A stretch of 64,000 nucleotides of DNA from Novosphingobium sp. Gsoil 351. Lineage in GTDB: Bacteria > Pseudomonadota > Alphaproteobacteria > Sphingomonadales > Sphingomonadaceae. The stretch covers positions 1,021,501 through 1,085,500 of the forward strand of contig NZ_CP046120.1 of NCBI RefSeq assembly GCF_009707465.1. Reading direction: 5' to 3'. Shown piece by piece: positions 61,028 to 64,000 of the stretch (positions are counted from its first letter, which is position 1; every line of letters starts with the position of its first letter). The translations under genes and the position numbers were made by a program. Below the pieces are notes generated by a model that saw nothing but the letters and a program-made list of their open reading frames with translations, made no database searches and was not told the DNA's origin.

Positions 61028-62436
61028 TGCGCAGACTCCGCTTCTCCGAGCGCGATCAGGTCGGCACATTCCTGGTCGATTGCCGCATTCATCCGCTTGA
61101 TCCATTCATCGTGGATCGCGACATACAGGCCCTCGTCGGCCACCGCAGGGCTACTCCGAAGAGCCTCCACTTCCAGCCTTTCGCCAAATTTGCCCCGCCC
61201 CTCCTCCCAACGGGTCGAACCGCGCGACATATCGTTGAACAGCCCCGCGCCAGCAGCAAAGCCAACCTGGCAATTGTTGAATTCGGTCAGATCGTCGGGC
61301 GTCGCCATGCCGCTGGCGTTGAAAAAATCCTCATATTGACGGATTCGCAAGGCCCGCGCCTCATCGCTCTCTCCGACCGGCGCGATGCAATAAGTGGTCA
61401 CTTCGGTTTCATCGACCGCGATCGGCTGGATTATCCTGACCTGGGTGCTGGTCTGATCCATCAGAAAGACGTTGGGAAATAGCTGCAGGTTGCGGATGCG
61501 CTTGTTCATCCACAACGCCCGCTCTTCCCCATGGTTGGCGACCAGCCAGTCAAGAACGCTGAAATTCGGGCGATCCCGGTAGTTAGCATAGTCCGCCCAC
61601 AGCACGGAGTGACCATTCTGGAAGGAGAATGAACCACCATCCTGTTGATTGAAATTCGAAAAATCGATTGCTTTCGTTTCGTTACTGGATTCTCCCTCGA
61701 CGCGACGCTGTACCGCCATGAAGTAATTCGCGTGCACGGTGCTCACGTGATACCCGTCGAGTCCGTTTTCGACCTGCATCTTCCAGTTTCCCCGGTAGCG
61801 GTACCGCGTGGCGCCAGGCAGAACCTCGAGCGCTCCTTGCTGCGACTGGTCGACCAGCAGGTCGATGAAAGCCTTCGATCCTGCCAGATAATCCTCGAGC
61901 GGCAGAACGTCGTCCGCCAGACTGCCGAAGATGAAGCCGCGATAGCTCTCGAGGTGTGCAATCTGCGGCAAGCCGAAATCGGCGCGGTTGAACCCGGCGC
62001 TGTACCCTCCCGTCCTTTCTTCGGTGACGTCGAGCAAATCCCCAGCCGACGAATAGGTCCAGCCGTGAAATGGGCACATGAAGTTCTTTTTGTTGCCGGC
62101 CTTTTCGCGGCAAACGCGCGCGCCTCGGTGAGCGCAAGCGTTGATCATGCCGCGCAGCGCACCTGACCGGTCGCGGGTGATCAGGACCGGGACCCTGCCA
62201 ATCCTGGTCGTGATGAAATCATGCGGCTTCGCCACCTGGCTTTCGTGGGCGAGAAACACCCAGTTTCGCTCGAAAAAGTGCTTGAGCTCGATCTCGTAGA
62301 TCTCGGCGTCGGTGAACGCAGCGCGGTCGATCTGGTAGATCCCCCGGGATTGATCCTTAACCAACCACGATTGCAATCGGTCGCGCAAGGCTTGCAGGTC
62401 GGCAATCCTTCCGACGCGCTTTTCCGTTGCTTGCAT
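61024..62436 (-). CDS. xylX: Toluate/benzoate 1,2-dioxygenase, large subunit
   Basis: 470 residues from ATG 62436 with GAGGAAG just upstream. Close to XylX throughout: IYEIELKHFFERNWVFLAHE, Rieske site CAHRGARVC ... CPFHGW (about 113-135), iron site ENGLDGYHVSTVH (about 232), IAPVGESDEARALRIRQYEDFFNASGMATPDDL near the end. It makes a cis-1,2-diol from benzoate or toluate. No xylZ reductase is in the window, so electrons must come from elsewhere. First gene of the 15-kb leftward operon. Confidence 0.93.
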   Translation of the reverse strand: MQATEKRVGRIADLQALRDRLQSWLVKDQSRGIYQIDRAAFTDAEIYEIELKHFFERNWVFLAHESQVAKPHDFITTRIGRVPVLITRDRSGALRGMINACAHRGARVCREKAGNKKNFMCPFHGWTYSSAGDLLDVTEERTGGYSAGFNRADFGLPQIAHLESYRGFIFGSLADDVLPLEDYLAGSKAFIDLLVDQSQQGALEVLPGATRYRYRGNWKMQVENGLDGYHVSTVHANYFMAVQRRVEGESSNETKAIDFSNFNQQDGGSFSFQNGHSVLWADYANYRDRPNFSVLDWLVANHGEERALWMNKRIRNLQLFPNVFLMDQTSTQVRIIQPIAVDETEVTTYCIAPVGESDEARALRIRQYEDFFNASGMATPDDLTEFNNCQVGFAAGAGLFNDMSRGSTRWEEGRGKFGERLEVEALRSSPAVADEGLYVAIHDEWIKRMNAAIDQECADLIALGEAESAQ

Positions 62437-62725
62437 ACTTCCTCTCTCCCGCGGCTCAATCCCTGTCCGGCCCATCGTGTCTGCGTTGAGGGGCCGATGA
62501 CACAACCCGTGAACCACGCTGTCGATACTCCGACGGAGCGAATCGACCGGCCAGGCCTGTCGCACCGTCCGTACACGATTGATTAATTTCGTGCAACGTA
62601 TTGCACATTGGTGTATTCAGCGATAGCCAAGCCAGCAATTCACACGGGGCGATACCGGTATCGGCTCCACAAAAATCGACGCAACTAGGCGCGGAAAACC
62701 GTGCAATCTGAGGGAGATTGAGACG
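62437..62725. promoter_or_regulatory. Divergent promoter region, xylX operon / bphC
   Basis: 289 bp between the two divergent units. It contains the GTGCAA-CGTA-TTGCAC repeat at 62591-62606 and a further GTGCAA at 62701-62706 just before the bphC ribosome site (AGGGAGA). Confidence 0.6.
62591..62606. promoter_or_regulatory. Inverted repeat GTGCAA-N4-TTGCAC
   Basis: Perfect six-base arms around CGTA, roughly midway between the divergent xylX and bphC starts. It is a good candidate operator for the meta-cleavage regulator. The same arms end the palindrome at 46767-46792. Confidence 0.6.
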
Positions 62726-63625
62726 ATGTCAGTTGTCACCGAACTTGGGTATCTTGGCCTGTCCGTATCGAATCTCGACAGTTGGCGTGCCTACGCCACC
62801 GAAATCGCGGGCATGGAGATCGTCGACGAGGGTGAAGGTGATCGCCTCTATCTGCGCATGGACCAGTGGCATCATCGCATTGCCTTGATTGCCGATGGCC
62901 AGGACGATCTCGCTTACCTGGGGTGGCGTGTCGCCGGTCCCGTCGAATTCACGGCATTGATCGAGAAACTGATTGCTGCAAGAATTGCGGTGACTGTGTC
63001 CAGCGATGCCGAAGCTGGCGAACGGCGCGTGCTGGGCTTGGCCAAACTGGTCGATCCGGGCGGCAATCCGACCGAAATCTTCTATGGCCCGCAGGTCGAT
63101 GCATACAAGCCGTTCCACCCAGGCCGGGCAATGTTCGGTAAATTCGTGACAGGCTCCGAAGGCGTTGGCCACTGCATTCTACGCCAGGACGATGTCGAGG
63201 CTGCCGCGAGTTTCTATGGCCTGCTCGGCCTGCGCGGATCGGTGGAATACCACCTGCAACTACCCAACGGCATGGTTGCCTCGCCCTACTTCATGCATTG
63301 CAACGAGCGGCAGCACTCGGTCGCTTTCGGTCTGGGCCCAATGGAGAAGCGCATCAACCACCTGATGTTCGAGTATGCCGAGCTCGACGATCTCGGCCTT
63401 GCCCATGACATCGTGCGTGCGCGTCAGATTGACGTGGCGCTGCAACTTGGCAAGCACGCCAACGACCAGGCTCTGACCTTCTATTGCGCGAATCCGTCCG
63501 GCTGGCTCTGGGAGTTCGGCTGGGGTGCCCGTAAGGCTTCCGCCCAGCAGGAATACTACACGCGGGACATTTTTGGCCACGGCAACGAAGCGCCGGGCTA
63601 CGGGATGGACATCTCGCTGCTCTAA
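62726..63625 (+). CDS. bphC: 2,3-dihydroxybiphenyl / 1,2-dihydroxynaphthalene extradiol dioxygenase
   Basis: 299 residues from ATG 62726. Two VOC domains; iron ligands are His in EGVGHCILRQ (about 152), His in RQHSVAFG (about 197) and Glu in WLWEFGWG (about 258). ELGYLGLSVSNLDSWRAYATEIAGM is the typical BphC/NahC start and length fits. It cleaves the bicyclic diol of the biphenyl or naphthalene upper pathway. It is divergent from xylX and 48 bp before the ferredoxin gene, as in known sphingomonad bph clusters. Confidence 0.93.
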   Translation: MSVVTELGYLGLSVSNLDSWRAYATEIAGMEIVDEGEGDRLYLRMDQWHHRIALIADGQDDLAYLGWRVAGPVEFTALIEKLIAARIAVTVSSDAEAGERRVLGLAKLVDPGGNPTEIFYGPQVDAYKPFHPGRAMFGKFVTGSEGVGHCILRQDDVEAAASFYGLLGLRGSVEYHLQLPNGMVASPYFMHCNERQHSVAFGLGPMEKRINHLMFEYAELDDLGLAHDIVRARQIDVALQLGKHANDQALTFYCANPSGWLWEFGWGARKASAQQEYYTRDIFGHGNEAPGYGMDISLL

Positions 63626-63673
63626 ACGGCTGTGGGAGAGATTTAATCCCCTTTTCGAGGATTTAGTAGCACG

Positions 63674-64000
63674 ATGGCGAACAAACTACGCCTTTGCCAA
63701 GTGGCGGACGTCAAGGATGGCGAACCAGTCGCCATTTTTCTTGAAGGGATACCGGCGCTGGCCGTCTACAACGTGCACGGCCAGGTCTTCGTCACGGACA
63801 ACGTTTGCACCCACGGCAACGCGATGCTGACCGACGGTTATCAGGATGGCGGCATTATTGAATGCCCCTTCCATGGCGGATCCTTCGATATCGCCACCGG
63901 GGCGGCCAAAGCATTTCCCTGCAAAGTCGCGCTGAGAACCTACCCGATGACCATAGAAGACGGGTGGGTAGCGATAGATAAGCCGGAAGGCGGTGTGTAA
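63674..64000 (+). CDS. bphA3: Rieske-type ferredoxin of ring-hydroxylating dioxygenase
   Basis: 108 residues, ending with the stop codon at the last base of the window. Cluster ligands are CTHGNA and CPFHGG (about residues 44-67), the standard Cys-x-His/Cys-x2-His Rieske motif, and the size fits BphA3/NahAb. It shuttles electrons from a reductase to the oxygenase alpha subunits and may serve all Rieske enzymes in this window. The reductase is not present here. AGG in GAGGATTTAG lies upstream. Confidence 0.93.
   Translation: MANKLRLCQVADVKDGEPVAIFLEGIPALAVYNVHGQVFVTDNVCTHGNAMLTDGYQDGGIIECPFHGGSFDIATGAAKAFPCKVALRTYPMTIEDGWVAIDKPEGGV

Noticed and set aside
1..64000. tRNA, rRNA, CRISPR arrays, phage or conjugation genes
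   Set aside because: None seen: no repeat-spacer pattern and no integrase, relaxase or replication gene was recognised.

Overview
The window is GC-rich bacterial DNA whose gene content points to a sphingomonad (Novosphingobium/Sphingobium type, Alphaproteobacteria). The evidence is four TonB-dependent receptors, several Rieske oxygenases without dedicated reductases, and a xyl/bph meta-cleavage block (xylX, xylE, xylF, xylG, xylJ, xylQ, xylK, xylI, xylH, xylT divergent from bphC-bphA3) of the kind known from sphingomonad catabolic plasmids. The genus is an inference. No tRNA, rRNA, CRISPR array or replication origin was seen.

Region 1 (1-2.4 kb): the 5' part of a type-B carboxylesterase running off the left edge, then a complete IS256-family element.

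Region 2 (2.4-25 kb): an unassigned catabolic region. An operon read leftwards from 10.28 kb encodes a TonB receptor, cupin, AhpD-like protein, methyltransferase, unknown 120-aa protein, frameshifted bicupin, alpha/beta-hydrolase and two SnoaL-like proteins. Further units encode a second hydrolase and a RutA-like flavin monooxygenase; a VAO-type FAD oxidase, cupin and EthD-like protein; an SDR; and a TonB receptor, intact bicupin and MFS transporter. A last unit encodes an Asp/Glu-racemase-fold protein and two SnoaL-like proteins. Many parts occur twice (MarR-like regulator, cupin, bicupin, hydrolase, SnoaL pair, TonB receptor), so the region looks like a duplicated module with one copy decaying. 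Palindromes of the form TNGTATACNA lie before at least three of these units, with near matches before two more. They fit a GntR/FCD regulator encoded in the middle (16.1 kb).

Region 3 (25-29.9 kb): a BtuB-like TonB receptor, then decayed genes (flavin reductase, alpha/beta-hydrolase, possible CoA-transferase relic) and an AT-rich promoter region.

Region 4 (29.9-43.9 kb): a long leftward operon. It holds two extradiol-type proteins (one lacking the Glu iron ligand), a Rieske alpha/beta pair, TonB receptor, aldehyde dehydrogenase, MFS transporter, a second Rieske alpha/beta pair, PdxA-family dehydrogenase, class II aldolase-like protein, SDR and TetR regulator. It looks like a complete but undescribed aromatic-acid pathway that borrows electron-transfer proteins from elsewhere.

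Region 5 (44-47.3 kb): a DUF1330 protein, an IclR regulator, a DUF2173-like protein and gene-poor DNA with a perfect 26-bp palindrome.

Region 6 (47.6-64 kb): the meta-cleavage operon. XylX/XylY plus a PdxA-family dehydrogenase would turn a benzoate-type acid into a catechol. A salicylate-hydroxylase/TphA2-like pair is a second entry point. XylE cleaves the ring, XylF or XylG-XylH-XylI process the product, and XylJ-XylK-XylQ give pyruvate and acetyl-CoA. XylT would reactivate XylE. Divergent bphC and bphA3 close the window.
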